In this document: positions 17,123 through 29,170 of the stretch, piece after piece
How the letters are laid out: every line of letters begins with the position of its first letter
Position numbering within the stretch: position 1 is the first letter of the stretch
Assembly: GCA_029781865.1 (NCBI GenBank)
Contig: JAKOVW010000030.1
Location: forward strand, 10,001-74,000
From: Bacteroidota bacterium
Lineage (GTDB): Bacteria > Bacteroidota > Bacteroidia > Chitinophagales > Saprospiraceae
Direction of reading: 5' to 3'
DNA: 64,000 bases
Made by a program: the position numbers and the translations under genes
The notes under the pieces: generated by a model
What the model saw: the letters and a program-made list of their open reading frames with translations, nothing else
Database searches by the model: none
Told to the model about the DNA's origin: nothing

Positions 17123-20100
17123 ATGAAAAATATTCTAATAATCAGCTCTTTAACTGTGGCTGCATTATATCTGGTTCTGATTGGTTCGTGTTCAAAAGAC
17201 AAGCCTAAGGCTCTGCAAGGACCTTTGTTCAGTCTGATGGATCCCAAAAACACCGGAATCGAATTTGCCAATAAGATTACGGAAACTCAGGATGAGTATA
17301 TATACAATTTTAATTATATTTATAACGGTGCTGGCGTCGGCGTCGCTGATTTCAACAACGATGGACTTCAGGATATCTATTTCGCAGGTAATCAGGTTCC
17401 AGACCGCTTATATCTCAACAAAGGCAATTTTAAGTTTGAGGACATTTCAGAAAAAGCAGGCATTTCTAAATTTGATGGATGGAGAAATGGTGTAACCATC
17501 GTCGACATTAATAATGATGGATATCCTGACATATACATCACAAGAGGCGGCTTCAAAAATGATCCCTCTAAAAACAGAAATCTTTTATTGGTCAATCAAA
17601 AAAATCTTACGTTCAAAGATGAAGCTGCTGCTTATGGAATTGATGATCCCGGGTATAGCATTGCTGCAACTTTTTTTGATTACGACAACGATAATGATCT
17701 GGATTTATATGTAACCAACAGGCCGGAGCGATGGAAAATCCAAACTGAAGATATCATTAAAGAAAAAGAATTACAAAAAACAAGAATTGATCCATTAGTA
17801 ACCCATCATCTTTATCGCAATGACAATGGTAAATTCACGGATGTATCCAAAGAAGCCGGAATTTACCCCAGCTATAGTTATGGTTTGAGTGCCATAGCAG
17901 GAGACATCAATAAAGATGGCACACAGGATTTATATGTAGCCAATGATTTTATAGAACACGATTACTTCTATGTTAATATGGGAAATGGAACTCTGCGGGA
18001 AAGTTCAAGAGATCTTTGCAATCACGTACCATTTTATGCCATGGGCGCTGATTTTGGCGATATCAATAATGACGGATTTGAAGAAATCCTGGTGGTTGAA
18101 ATGAGACCCGAAGATTACAAGCGCTCCAAAACAACGATGCCGGCCATGCAACCTGAATTCTTTTATGACTTAAGACGAAGAGGATTCGTGGATCAATACA
18201 TGCATAATGTTTTGCAATACAACCAGGGAAATGGTTTCTTCTCTGACATAGCTCAATTAGCCGGAGTTGAAAAAACGGATTGGTCGTGGGCTGCATTGAT
18301 TTACGATGTTGACAATGATGGTTACAAAGATATTTACATCACGAATGGATATTTACGGGATGTGTATGATCGCGACGGAAATATCATTATGGATAGCATT
18401 CTTAAGAAAACGGACAATTATGTAACCAATCCTGAAGATGCTTTAAAATATCTTCCTTCGGTAAAATTGGTAAATTATGTATTCCAGAATCAGAAGGATC
18501 TGACCTTTAAAAAAATGATGAAAGACTGGGGCATTACCAAAGCCGGGTTTTCAAATGGCGCAGCATTCGCTGATCTGGATAACGATGGTGATTTGGATTT
18601 AGTCATTAATAATATCAATGATCCTGCATTTGTTTATCGCAATAATCTTGACCATTCTAAAAATTATTTGAGAATTCAACTTGAAGGACCAGAACATAAT
18701 TTAACCGGCATCGGTGCAAAGGTGACCATACATACCGGAAAACAAATTCAGTATCAGCAATTCAAAGTTACAAGAGGATATCTTTCTTCCTGTGAGCCTA
18801 TAGTTCATTTTGGTTTAGATTCAATTCCAGAAGTGGATAAAGTAGAAGTGGAATGGCCAGATGGAAAACAGAATGAGTTGGAACATGTAAAAGCAAATCA
18901 GCTCCTGAAAATTTCATATAAACAGGCAGTCAATAAAACAGCACAACCCATTGCACACAAACCGGTTTTTCAGGAAATTACTGCAACTACTATGTTTCCT
19001 CCATTTTTTCATAAAGAAAATGACTTTAATGATTATCAGAAGCAAGTATTGCTACCGCACTCTTTAAGCAAGACCGGACCGCAGGTTACGGTAGGAGATG
19101 TCAATCACGACGGACTCCAGGATTTTTTTGTTGGTGCTGCACATAATCAGTCCGGCGAATTGTATTTGCAATCCAAAGACGGAACTTTTCGCAATTTAAA
19201 AAATCCCGCATTCGAGAAAGATAAACTGCAAAAAGAATATGGCAGCACTTTTTTTGATGCGGATGGAGATGGTGATCTGGATCTGTATGTCGTTTCGGGA
19301 GGTACCGAATTTCCCGAGGGAGATCCTGTTTATCAGGATCGACTTTATCTCAATGACGGCAATGGACATTTTACCAAAGCAAACGGTGCAATACCGCTTA
19401 CTAAATCAAGCGGTTCATGTGTAATTGCTGCAGATATGGATGGCGATGGCGACCTTGATTTATTTCGCGGTGGCAGATGCATACCGGATAAATATCCTTA
19501 TCCTCCTGATAGTTATTTGTTCGAAAATCTGGGCAACGGAAAGTTTAAGGATGTCACCGATGAAAAAGCACCCGGGCTAAGAAAAATTGGTATGGTTACA
19601 TCTGCGGTCTGGCAGAATCTGAACGGTGACAAAAACCCCGAATTAGTTGTGGTGGGTGAATGGATGCCAATTACCATTTTTGAAAATAAAAACGGTAAAC
19701 TTGAAAAATCAAAAGCCGAAACATTCGGTTTGAATAACACAGAAGGCTGGTGGAATCGCATCGTAGCAGCAGATCTGGATCAGGATGGCGATATGGATTT
19801 TGTTGTTGGCAACCTGGGATTGAATTACAAATTTCATGCGAATGAAGAAAAACCATTTCAGGTCTTCTGCGATGATTTTGACAAAAATGGTACCTATGAT
19901 ATTGTCCTGGCTAAATTCAACAATAATCAAATGGTACCGATTCGGGGAAAGCAATGTTCATCAGAACAGGTTCCCGAAATTGCTGTTAAGTTTCCAAGTT
20001 ATAATTCATTTGCAAATGCAACACTCAGCGATATCTATGGTGATGGTTTAAAAAATGCCCTTCACTATCAGGCTAAATTATTTAAAAGTGTCATTTTAAA

Positions 20101-20449
20101 AAACAACGGTGGTACGTTTGAAATCATAGCTCTTCCTGTAGAAGCTCAATTCTCAACCATACAGGGCATTGCCGTAGACGACTTTGACCAGGACGGGTAT
20201 CCGGATATCGTTATCGCTGGTAACTTATTTCAGGCTGAGATAGAAACGACAAGGGCAGATGCGTCCATTGGCTTATTGATGAAAGGGGTAAAATCAAAAC
20301 AAATGGTTGAACCGGTATCCGTTTTGGATTCCGGTATATTCCTTCCGAATGATGTCAAAGATGTAAAAACGATCATCGTCAATAACAAACCCTGTTTTCT
20401 TGCAACGGCAAATAATTCTGCTCTACTTTATTTTAAAAATATAAAATGA
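17123..20449 (+). CDS. VCBS/FG-GAP repeat lipoprotein with ASPIC/UnbV domain (CRTAC1-like), copy 1
   Basis: 1108 residues. Lipobox IGSC (Cys23) gives a lipid anchor. The body is two blocks of FG-GAP/VCBS beta-propeller blades with Ca-binding loops (DFNNDGLQDIYFAGN, DINNDGYPDIYITRGG, DLDNDGDLDLVINN, DADGDGDLDLYVVSGG). They are split by an ASPIC/UnbV domain around residues 515-610 (YLRIQLEGPEHNLTGIGAKV, RGYLSSCEPIVHFGL, VEVEWPDGK). It is predicted to be a surface or periplasmic propeller protein; partner and ligand are unknown. The stop overlaps the next paralogue's start by 4 nt, and a full promoter lies upstream. Confidence 0.88.
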   Translation: MKNILIISSLTVAALYLVLIGSCSKDKPKALQGPLFSLMDPKNTGIEFANKITETQDEYIYNFNYIYNGAGVGVADFNNDGLQDIYFAGNQVPDRLYLNKGNFKFEDISEKAGISKFDGWRNGVTIVDINNDGYPDIYITRGGFKNDPSKNRNLLLVNQKNLTFKDEAAAYGIDDPGYSIAATFFDYDNDNDLDLYVTNRPERWKIQTEDIIKEKELQKTRIDPLVTHHLYRNDNGKFTDVSKEAGIYPSYSYGLSAIAGDINKDGTQDLYVANDFIEHDYFYVNMGNGTLRESSRDLCNHVPFYAMGADFGDINNDGFEEILVVEMRPEDYKRSKTTMPAMQPEFFYDLRRRGFVDQYMHNVLQYNQGNGFFSDIAQLAGVEKTDWSWAALIYDVDNDGYKDIYITNGYLRDVYDRDGNIIMDSILKKTDNYVTNPEDALKYLPSVKLVNYVFQNQKDLTFKKMMKDWGITKAGFSNGAAFADLDNDGDLDLVINNINDPAFVYRNNLDHSKNYLRIQLEGPEHNLTGIGAKVTIHTGKQIQYQQFKVTRGYLSSCEPIVHFGLDSIPEVDKVEVEWPDGKQNELEHVKANQLLKISYKQAVNKTAQPIAHKPVFQEITATTMFPPFFHKENDFNDYQKQVLLPHSLSKTGPQVTVGDVNHDGLQDFFVGAAHNQSGELYLQSKDGTFRNLKNPAFEKDKLQKEYGSTFFDADGDGDLDLYVVSGGTEFPEGDPVYQDRLYLNDGNGHFTKANGAIPLTKSSGSCVIAADMDGDGDLDLFRGGRCIPDKYPYPPDSYLFENLGNGKFKDVTDEKAPGLRKIGMVTSAVWQNLNGDKNPELVVVGEWMPITIFENKNGKLEKSKAETFGLNNTEGWWNRIVAADLDQDGDMDFVVGNLGLNYKFHANEEKPFQVFCDDFDKNGTYDIVLAKFNNNQMVPIRGKQCSSEQVPEIAVKFPSYNSFANATLSDIYGDGLKNALHYQAKLFKSVILKNNGGTFEIIALPVEAQFSTIQGIAVDDFDQDGYPDIVIAGNLFQAEIETTRADASIGLLMKGVKSKQMVEPVSVLDSGIFLPNDVKDVKTIIVNNKPCFLATANNSALLYFKNIK

Positions 20450-23400
20450 TCTCATCCATCAGAATTTTCCGGACTGTAAATTCAAACTATTTACTATTCA
20501 TTTCTTTGATATTACTTTTGGTTTCCTGCAAAAAGGAAAATTCTGCCAACACTGAAAAAAAAATATTCACGCTGAAGTCCCCTGAACAAACCGGAATTTC
20601 ATTTGCAAACAAACTAACGGAAACTAAAGAACTCAACGCTTTTCTATTTAATTATATGTACAATGGTGCCGGAGTAGGCATTGGTGATATCAACAATGAT
20701 GGATTGCAGGATATTTATTTTACCGGGAATCAGGTTCCCGATAAACTATATCTCAATAAGGGCAATATGAAATTTGAAGACATTTCTGAATCAGCTGGAA
20801 TTGCTTCATTCAAAGGATGGAAAAACGGAGTGAGCATGGTAGACATAAATAATGATGGATACCTGGATATTTTTGTAACCCGTGGTGGTTTCATCAATGA
20901 TCCTTCGCTGAATACCAATTTACTGTTTATCAATCAGAAAAACAACAGCTTTAAAGAAGAAGCACGCTACTATAAACTCGATGATCCCGGATTTTCTATT
21001 GCCAGTTCTTTTTTCGATTATGACCGGGATGGCGATCTGGATTTGATAGTAACCAGAAGGCCCAACAAATGGCCGATTACAGATGACGAGATTATTGAAA
21101 TAAAAAAGAAGCAAGAACAAAATATAATTGATCCTCAAACCACCAACAGACTGTATCGCAACAATGGAGACTTAAGTTTTACGGATGTGACCAAGGAGGC
21201 CGGTTTACTTCCGGCTTATGGATATGGATTGAGTATCTGTACCGGAGACATCAACAATGATGGCTGGGAAGACATTTATATCGCCAATGATTTTGTCGAA
21301 AACGATTACTTCTATATCAATTTCGGACAGGGTAAATTCAGACAAAGTGTGCAGGATGTTACAAATCACATTTCATTCTTCTCTATGGGTTCTGATTTTG
21401 GCGACATCAACAATGACGGACATGATGAAATCGTCGTTGTCGAAATGAGACCCGAAGATTACAAACGGTCCAAAACATCAATGCCGGCTATGCAACCGGC
21501 TTTTTTCGAGAAACTCAGACAAGAAGGATTTGCCAATCAATACATGCACAACATGCTGCAATACAATCATGGCAACGGATTTTTTACAGACATTGCACAG
21601 TTGGCCGGAATTGAAAAAACAGATTGGTCATGGTCAGCACTGATTAATGATCTCGACAATGATGGATGGAAAGATATTTATATCACCAATGGATTCAAGC
21701 GCGATGTATATGACCGCGATGCACAACCCAAGCTGAGTGAATTCATGAAGAAAAATAAAATCGACAATTTTCAAAAAGGTCTTGAATTGCTTCCGCAGGT
21801 CAAACTGGTTGATTATGTTTTTAAAAATCAGGGCAATTTAAAATTTAAAAAAGTGATGAAAGACTGGGGTATTGAAACATCCAGTTTTTCCAATGGTGCC
21901 GCAGTCGGAGACTTAGACAATGACGGTGATCTCGACCTGGTGATCAATAATATTGACGATCCTGCATTCGTGTATGAAAACAATTCGAGTCCATCAAAAA
22001 ATTATCTGCGAATTAAAGCAGAAGGTCCGGCTAAAAACAAGTTTGGTTATGGAACTAAACTAACGATTCATTATAAAGATCAAATGCAATACGAACAATT
22101 GAGAACCAGCAAAGGATATCTTTCCAGTTGCGAACCTTTTGTTCATTTTGGTTTGAATGATTTGAATAAAGTGGATGAAGTTGTGGCGGAATGGTTTGAT
22201 GGAAAAAAAACGATACTCAAAGATGTCAAAGTCAATCAGGTGCTTACCATTAAATACGCTGATGCTCAATCTATCGCAGATCATGCAAAAGAAGAAACGC
22301 CTTTGTTTACCGAAAGTGCTTCAAATACCATTATTCCACCTTTTTTTCATCTGGAAAACGAATTTGATGATTATCATTCACAAAAATTACTCCCGCACAG
22401 ACTTAGCAGAATCGGACCATTTACCGCAGTAGGTGATGTGAATGGTGACGGGTTACAGGATTTTTACAGCGGTAATGCCCATGGTCAACCCGGGGGCTTA
22501 TACCTCCAGGATGCCCATGGAAATTTCAATTTAAAAAATACGATTTCCTTTTTGAATGACCGGGATTACGAAGATATGGGCTGTTGCTTTTTTGATGCGG
22601 ACGGCGATCATGACCTGGATTTATATGTGGTTTCCGGAGGTACAGAAGTGCCTGAATCCGACAGCATTTATCAGGACCGCATTTACCTCAACGACGGTAA
22701 AGGTAATTTTACAAGATCATTCGATGCATTGCCGCAAACTACTTCCAGCGGATCCTGCGTCATTGCAGGTGATTTTGATGGAGATGGAGACCTGGATATA
22801 TTCAGAGGCGGCAGAACAATTCCAGATAAATATCCATATCCACCTATAAGTTATTTGTTTGAGAATACAGGTAATGGCAAGTTCAAGGATGTAACGGAAG
22901 AAAAAGCAAAGGAATTGACCAATTGCGGAATGGTAACATCGGCCGCATGGGCTAATTTATCCGGTGATTCAAAACCGGAACTGATTGTAGTTGGCGAGTG
23001 GATGCCCATTCTTGTCTTTGAAAATCAAAACGGCAAATTGACTAAATCCAATTTAAATCAATACGGTCTTGATCACACTGAAGGGTGGTGGAACCGGATA
23101 GTTGCAACCGATTTAGATCACGATGGAGATATTGACTTTATCGTTGGAAATCTTGGGATCAATTATAAATTTCATGCAAGTATTGATAAACCGTTTCAGG
23201 TATTTAGCGATGATTACGATCACGACGGCAATTTTGAAGTGGTACTTGCAAAAATGAATGGAAATGAAATGGTACCGATCAGGGGAAGACAATGTTCCTC
23301 CGAACAAATGCCCGAAATCGCAAAGAAATTTCCGAATTATACTTCATTCGCAAATGCTAATTTAAAAGATATTTACGGAGAAGAATTAAACAAAGGATTG

Positions 23401-23811
23401 CATTATAATGTACATCTTTTTGAGAGTGTTATTTTGAAAAACAACCAGGGCAAATTTGAAATAATGCCCCTTCCTGTTCAGGCTCAATTTTCTACAATAC
23501 AGGGCATTCTCTATGAGGATCTGGACAAAGATGGTATCCCCGATATCATGATTGCCGGCAACTTATATGGATCGGAAATTGAGACTACCCGGGCGGATGA
23601 ATCCGTCGGTTTAATTATGAAGGGGACCAAAGAGCCCTATACCTTTAAACCAATGACCGTTCAGGAATCCGGCGTTTTCTTACCTGAAGATGTTAAAGAC
23701 ATTCAAAGCATTCATATTTCAGGAAATCCATCGATTTTGGTTTCAACCAACAATGGACCTTTGTTGTTTCTGAAGAATCGTTTATCATTGCGCGAAATTT
23801 CAAATAAATAA
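20446..23811 (+). CDS. VCBS/FG-GAP repeat lipoprotein with ASPIC/UnbV domain, copy 2
   Basis: 1121 residues, a full-length paralogue of the preceding gene by tandem duplication. Order of features is the same: lipobox LVSC (Cys28), propeller blades with DINNDGLQDIYFTGN and DINNDGYLDIFVTRGG, ASPIC/UnbV domain near 525-620 (YLRIKAEGPAKNKFGYGTKL, RTSKGYLSSCEPFVHFGL), second propeller (DADGDHDLDLYVVSGG, DFDGDGDLDIFRGG). Whole blocks such as MRPEDYKRSKT.MPAMQP are identical in both copies, while the N-termini have diverged. It starts in an ATGA overlap with copy 1 and ends 10 nt before the aconitase start, so all three are probably one transcript. Confidence 0.88.
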   Translation: MISSIRIFRTVNSNYLLFISLILLLVSCKKENSANTEKKIFTLKSPEQTGISFANKLTETKELNAFLFNYMYNGAGVGIGDINNDGLQDIYFTGNQVPDKLYLNKGNMKFEDISESAGIASFKGWKNGVSMVDINNDGYLDIFVTRGGFINDPSLNTNLLFINQKNNSFKEEARYYKLDDPGFSIASSFFDYDRDGDLDLIVTRRPNKWPITDDEIIEIKKKQEQNIIDPQTTNRLYRNNGDLSFTDVTKEAGLLPAYGYGLSICTGDINNDGWEDIYIANDFVENDYFYINFGQGKFRQSVQDVTNHISFFSMGSDFGDINNDGHDEIVVVEMRPEDYKRSKTSMPAMQPAFFEKLRQEGFANQYMHNMLQYNHGNGFFTDIAQLAGIEKTDWSWSALINDLDNDGWKDIYITNGFKRDVYDRDAQPKLSEFMKKNKIDNFQKGLELLPQVKLVDYVFKNQGNLKFKKVMKDWGIETSSFSNGAAVGDLDNDGDLDLVINNIDDPAFVYENNSSPSKNYLRIKAEGPAKNKFGYGTKLTIHYKDQMQYEQLRTSKGYLSSCEPFVHFGLNDLNKVDEVVAEWFDGKKTILKDVKVNQVLTIKYADAQSIADHAKEETPLFTESASNTIIPPFFHLENEFDDYHSQKLLPHRLSRIGPFTAVGDVNGDGLQDFYSGNAHGQPGGLYLQDAHGNFNLKNTISFLNDRDYEDMGCCFFDADGDHDLDLYVVSGGTEVPESDSIYQDRIYLNDGKGNFTRSFDALPQTTSSGSCVIAGDFDGDGDLDIFRGGRTIPDKYPYPPISYLFENTGNGKFKDVTEEKAKELTNCGMVTSAAWANLSGDSKPELIVVGEWMPILVFENQNGKLTKSNLNQYGLDHTEGWWNRIVATDLDHDGDIDFIVGNLGINYKFHASIDKPFQVFSDDYDHDGNFEVVLAKMNGNEMVPIRGRQCSSEQMPEIAKKFPNYTSFANANLKDIYGEELNKGLHYNVHLFESVILKNNQGKFEIMPLPVQAQFSTIQGILYEDLDKDGIPDIMIAGNLYGSEIETTRADESVGLIMKGTKEPYTFKPMTVQESGVFLPEDVKDIQSIHISGNPSILVSTNNGPLLFLKNRLSLREISNK

Positions 23812-23821
23812 ATAGTCCCGT

Positions 23822-26101
<2,280 letters not shown>

Positions 26102-26149
26102 AATGGGAAAATCGTAATTTGCCATTCTTCATTTTTAATTTATTCTATC

Positions 26150-26548
26150 ATGTTAAAAGAATTCAAAAAATTTGCAATCCAGGGAAACCTGATTGACATT
26201 GCCGTCGGTTTGGTAATGGCTACAGCATTCGGAACTGTAACTTCAGCATTCGTCGATGGTATTTTCCTACCACTGGTCGGACAAGTTTTCCAGGTAGGTG
26301 ATATGTCACAGGCTAAAATTGTTTTGTCGCATGCCGTAATCGGTGCGAATGGGAAAATTGAATCACCGGAATCTGCTATCCTTTATGGCAAAGTGATTTC
26401 ATCCATTATCAATTTTACGATAATCGCTTTTGTCATGTTTATCATTATCCGAATAATGAACAGACTTAAACCTGCAGATCCTGCGCCTAAGGGGCCAAGT
26501 CAGGAGCAATTGCTAACAGAAATACGTGATCTTCTCAGCAAAAAATAA
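26150..26548 (+). CDS. mscL: Large-conductance mechanosensitive channel MscL
   Basis: 132-residue inner-membrane pentameric channel that opens on hypo-osmotic shock. The N-terminal amphipathic helix MLKEFKKFAIQGNLIDIAVG leads into TM1 (VMATAFGTVTSAFVDGIFLP). A periplasmic loop with YGKVISS precedes TM2 (INFTIIAFVMFIIIRIMNRL), and a cytoplasmic C-terminal helix (EQLLTEIRDLLSKK) ends the protein. Length and order are standard. It begins 48 nt after aconitase. Confidence 0.96.
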   Translation: MLKEFKKFAIQGNLIDIAVGLVMATAFGTVTSAFVDGIFLPLVGQVFQVGDMSQAKIVLSHAVIGANGKIESPESAILYGKVISSIINFTIIAFVMFIIIRIMNRLKPADPAPKGPSQEQLLTEIRDLLSKK

Positions 26549-26602
26549 ACTTTTTACGAATATTTCCAAATACGCTTTTAATGACTACTGATAATACTTA
26601 GA

Positions 26603-27682
26603 ATGGAATTTAAATCAGTTACTGTACATAACATCATTCGTGAAACAAAGGATACTGTTACGATTTGTTTCGATCCCAAAGAAACCCCTGAAGAGTTTTT
26701 AAATTTCATACCAGGTCATCATCTGACTTTAAAAGTATTTATTCAATTTAAAGAGTACAGAAGATCCTATTCCATTTGTTCTGCTCAATTAGACCATACA
26801 TTAAAAGTAACCGTTAAAAAAAGTTATAAAGGAATCGTATCCAATTATCTGGTAAATGAATTAAAAACGGGTCAACGTTTAGATATTTCAAAGCCGGAAG
26901 GTCACTTTTGTATTCATCCCTCCTCTGATAAAAGACAGGATTATTATTTCTTCGCTGCAGGTAGTGGAATCACACCGGTTTTTTCGATGATTCAATCACT
27001 ATTGGAACACGAACCCAAATCCAATGTTTATCTGCTTTATGGCAGCCGAACAGAAGAAGATATCATTTTTTATAAAGAACTGGAGACCTTATTAAAAAAA
27101 TATGAAGGGCAATTACATATTCATTATACCTTGTCTAAACTGAAATCCAAACTTCTACCCTTCTTATCTTCTTCAAAAGAAAGCTGGAAAGGATGGAAAG
27201 GAAGAATTGACAAACAAATGATCCAGCGTTTTTTGGAGAATTACCCCAAACAAAATTCAACTGCTTCATACTACATCTGTGGACCAGGTGATTTGATTGA
27301 ACAAACAAAAAACAGTTTATCTGAATTAAGCATTGATCCCAAATCTATTCACGCTGAATATTTTTCTACCCCGGCTGCTGCCGTTGCTGAAGTTAAAGCA
27401 AGCCCTGTTTCAGAAGTAACATTGATTGTTCATTTGAATGACAAAAGACACGAATTTAAAATGCCTGGAAATAAAAAAGTATTGGACTTCCTCCTGGACA
27501 AAGGATTGGATCCTCCCTATTCTTGTTCCAGTGGTGCCTGTTCAACATGCATGGCTAAAGTGATTCAAGGCGATGTAAAGATGGACGTTGCGTTGGCGCT
27601 GGAACCTGAAGAAATATCACAAGGCTACATACTGACCTGTCAGTCAAGACCACTTACAGAAGTGTTGGAAATAAAATACTGA
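26603..27682 (+). CDS. PaaE-like flavodoxin/ferredoxin reductase with C-terminal 2Fe-2S domain
   Basis: 359 residues in three domains. FAD-binding (RRSYSICSAQ, ~50-60), NAD(P)-binding (YYFFAAGSGITPVFSMIQSL, ~115-135; YYICGPGDLIEQ) and plant-type 2Fe-2S ferredoxin at the end (PYSCSSGACSTCMAKV plus a later LTCQSRP, four Cys). This architecture is that of PaaE of the phenylacetyl-CoA epoxidase and related oxygenase reductases, which pass electrons from NAD(P)H to a di-iron or Rieske partner. No paaABCD or other oxygenase gene is nearby, so its partner is unknown. Family call is firm, pathway role is not. Confidence 0.88.
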   Translation: MEFKSVTVHNIIRETKDTVTICFDPKETPEEFLNFIPGHHLTLKVFIQFKEYRRSYSICSAQLDHTLKVTVKKSYKGIVSNYLVNELKTGQRLDISKPEGHFCIHPSSDKRQDYYFFAAGSGITPVFSMIQSLLEHEPKSNVYLLYGSRTEEDIIFYKELETLLKKYEGQLHIHYTLSKLKSKLLPFLSSSKESWKGWKGRIDKQMIQRFLENYPKQNSTASYYICGPGDLIEQTKNSLSELSIDPKSIHAEYFSTPAAAVAEVKASPVSEVTLIVHLNDKRHEFKMPGNKKVLDFLLDKGLDPPYSCSSGACSTCMAKVIQGDVKMDVALALEPEEISQGYILTCQSRPLTEVLEIKY

Positions 27683-27690
27683 TTACATGA

Positions 27691-27712
27691 ACCAGTACAA
27701 TCTAATACTGGT
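27691..27712. terminator. Weak stem-loop between convergent genes
   Basis: ACCAGTA / TACTGGT 7-bp stem with an 8-nt loop just after the PaaE-like stop. There is no following U-tract, so termination is only a guess. Confidence 0.25.
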
Positions 27713-27859
27713 GTGATTTGCAAATTCAAAGTTCATTTATCTCTACGAACAAAAAACGATCAAGCTTTGAATGAGTTTAATCAATTCTGCCAAACCTTTT
27801 TATGCTTCGTTTAATAATTGAATGCTCCTGATTGATTATTTATTTTAGGCATCTTTTAG

Positions 27860-29170
27860 CTACCCTTTCCAAATCCATCTGCCTATCTCTTTAATACTTG
27901 CCTTCTTACCATACATCAAAATACCTGCGCGGTAAATTCTTCCGGCAAACCAGATCATAAAGTAACTGAATAAAAACAAAAGCATGAGCGATGTGAGAAT
28001 CTGCCACCAGGGTGGATCGAATGCAAGTAACGCCGGCATTACTATTGGACTAAATAATGGGAACATCGATGCAAAGATTGCCAGTGAACTATCCGGCAAA
28101 CGAATGGCCTGAAACATCACATACATGGCTAATAAAATCGGAATCGTCACAAAAATAGTTAATGATTGAGTATCGTTGATGTCATCTCCGGCTGCTGCAC
28201 CAATTGCAGCAAACATTGAAGCATAAATAAAATATCCGCCAACAAAATAGAACACAAACAATCCTGCAATTTTCCACCAATTCATGGTTGAAATTTCACG
28301 TATGACATTTACCAATTCCTCCCCATTTACAGTTTGGTGTTGAGACATCGTTTGACTTGCTTCCTGCAACTGTTGTACATTGATTCCGGAAATGGACATA
28401 CCAATAATATAGATGATAGGAATCAGTATGACCCAAATCAAAATCTGTGTCAAACCAACCAGTCCGACTCCAATCACTTTACCTAACATCAGGTCAATCG
28501 GTTTAGCTGATGAGATAATAATCTCTACAACCCTGTTCACTTTTTCATCTGCGACGGAGCGCATTACTGATGCCCCATACAGGAAGATAATAAAGAAAAT
28601 GACATAACCCATGGCCCCACCAATGAAGGTCGCAATTTTACTGGTATATGCCGAGCGGTCTTTTTCCGTTGCCGACACCGGCTCAGGATCTATGGATATT
28701 TCTGTTTTCAATTTATCCAATTGTTCTTTTTGCAAAGACAATGATTTCATTTTATAATCCCGGACACCGTCTTCCAGAAAATTTTCGAGATTTGACTCAA
28801 CTTCAATATCCATCGGTTTGTCCGCATAATAGTAAATCGTATATGCTTTGACATCGACACCTGCAAATTTTGGAAGCACTAAAATACCATCCAATTCATC
28901 TCTGAGATATTGGGCCTTTAAACTGTCCAGGGTATTTGTCGATTTGATAAATGCAAATTTTTTGGTAGATTGGGGTAATTCAAAATTCATTTCACTTTTA
29001 TCCAGTATCGCGATTCTGTAAGTCTTGGATCCCTCATAACTAAAAATAACTCCAATGACCACAAAGAATACCAAAAATCCAAGGGGAGTAAGTAATGTAG
29101 TAAAAATGAAACTCTTGTTTTTTACTTTAGTCAAATACTCTCTGCTGATGATCAATCCTAGTTTATTCAT
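27860..29170 (-). CDS. ABC-2 type exporter permease (NatB-like)
   Basis: About 436 residues from ATG 29170, which gives the typical start MNKLGLIISREYLTKVKN. A second in-frame ATG 12 nt upstream is possible. One N-terminal membrane helix (FTTLLTPLGFLVFFVVIGVI), a large extracytoplasmic domain (~45-170), then a cluster of about five helices from ~180 on. This is the NatB/YhaP layout. It works with the ATPase encoded just upstream, whose stop codon it overlaps by 8 nt (ATGAATAA). NatAB systems export Na+ or other small molecules, and no substrate can be read here. Confidence 0.87.
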   Translation of the reverse strand: MNKLGLIISREYLTKVKNKSFIFTTLLTPLGFLVFFVVIGVIFSYEGSKTYRIAILDKSEMNFELPQSTKKFAFIKSTNTLDSLKAQYLRDELDGILVLPKFAGVDVKAYTIYYYADKPMDIEVESNLENFLEDGVRDYKMKSLSLQKEQLDKLKTEISIDPEPVSATEKDRSAYTSKIATFIGGAMGYVIFFIIFLYGASVMRSVADEKVNRVVEIIISSAKPIDLMLGKVIGVGLVGLTQILIWVILIPIIYIIGMSISGINVQQLQEASQTMSQHQTVNGEELVNVIREISTMNWWKIAGLFVFYFVGGYFIYASMFAAIGAAAGDDINDTQSLTIFVTIPILLAMYVMFQAIRLPDSSLAIFASMFPLFSPIVMPALLAFDPPWWQILTSLMLLFLFSYFMIWFAGRIYRAGILMYGKKASIKEIGRWIWKG

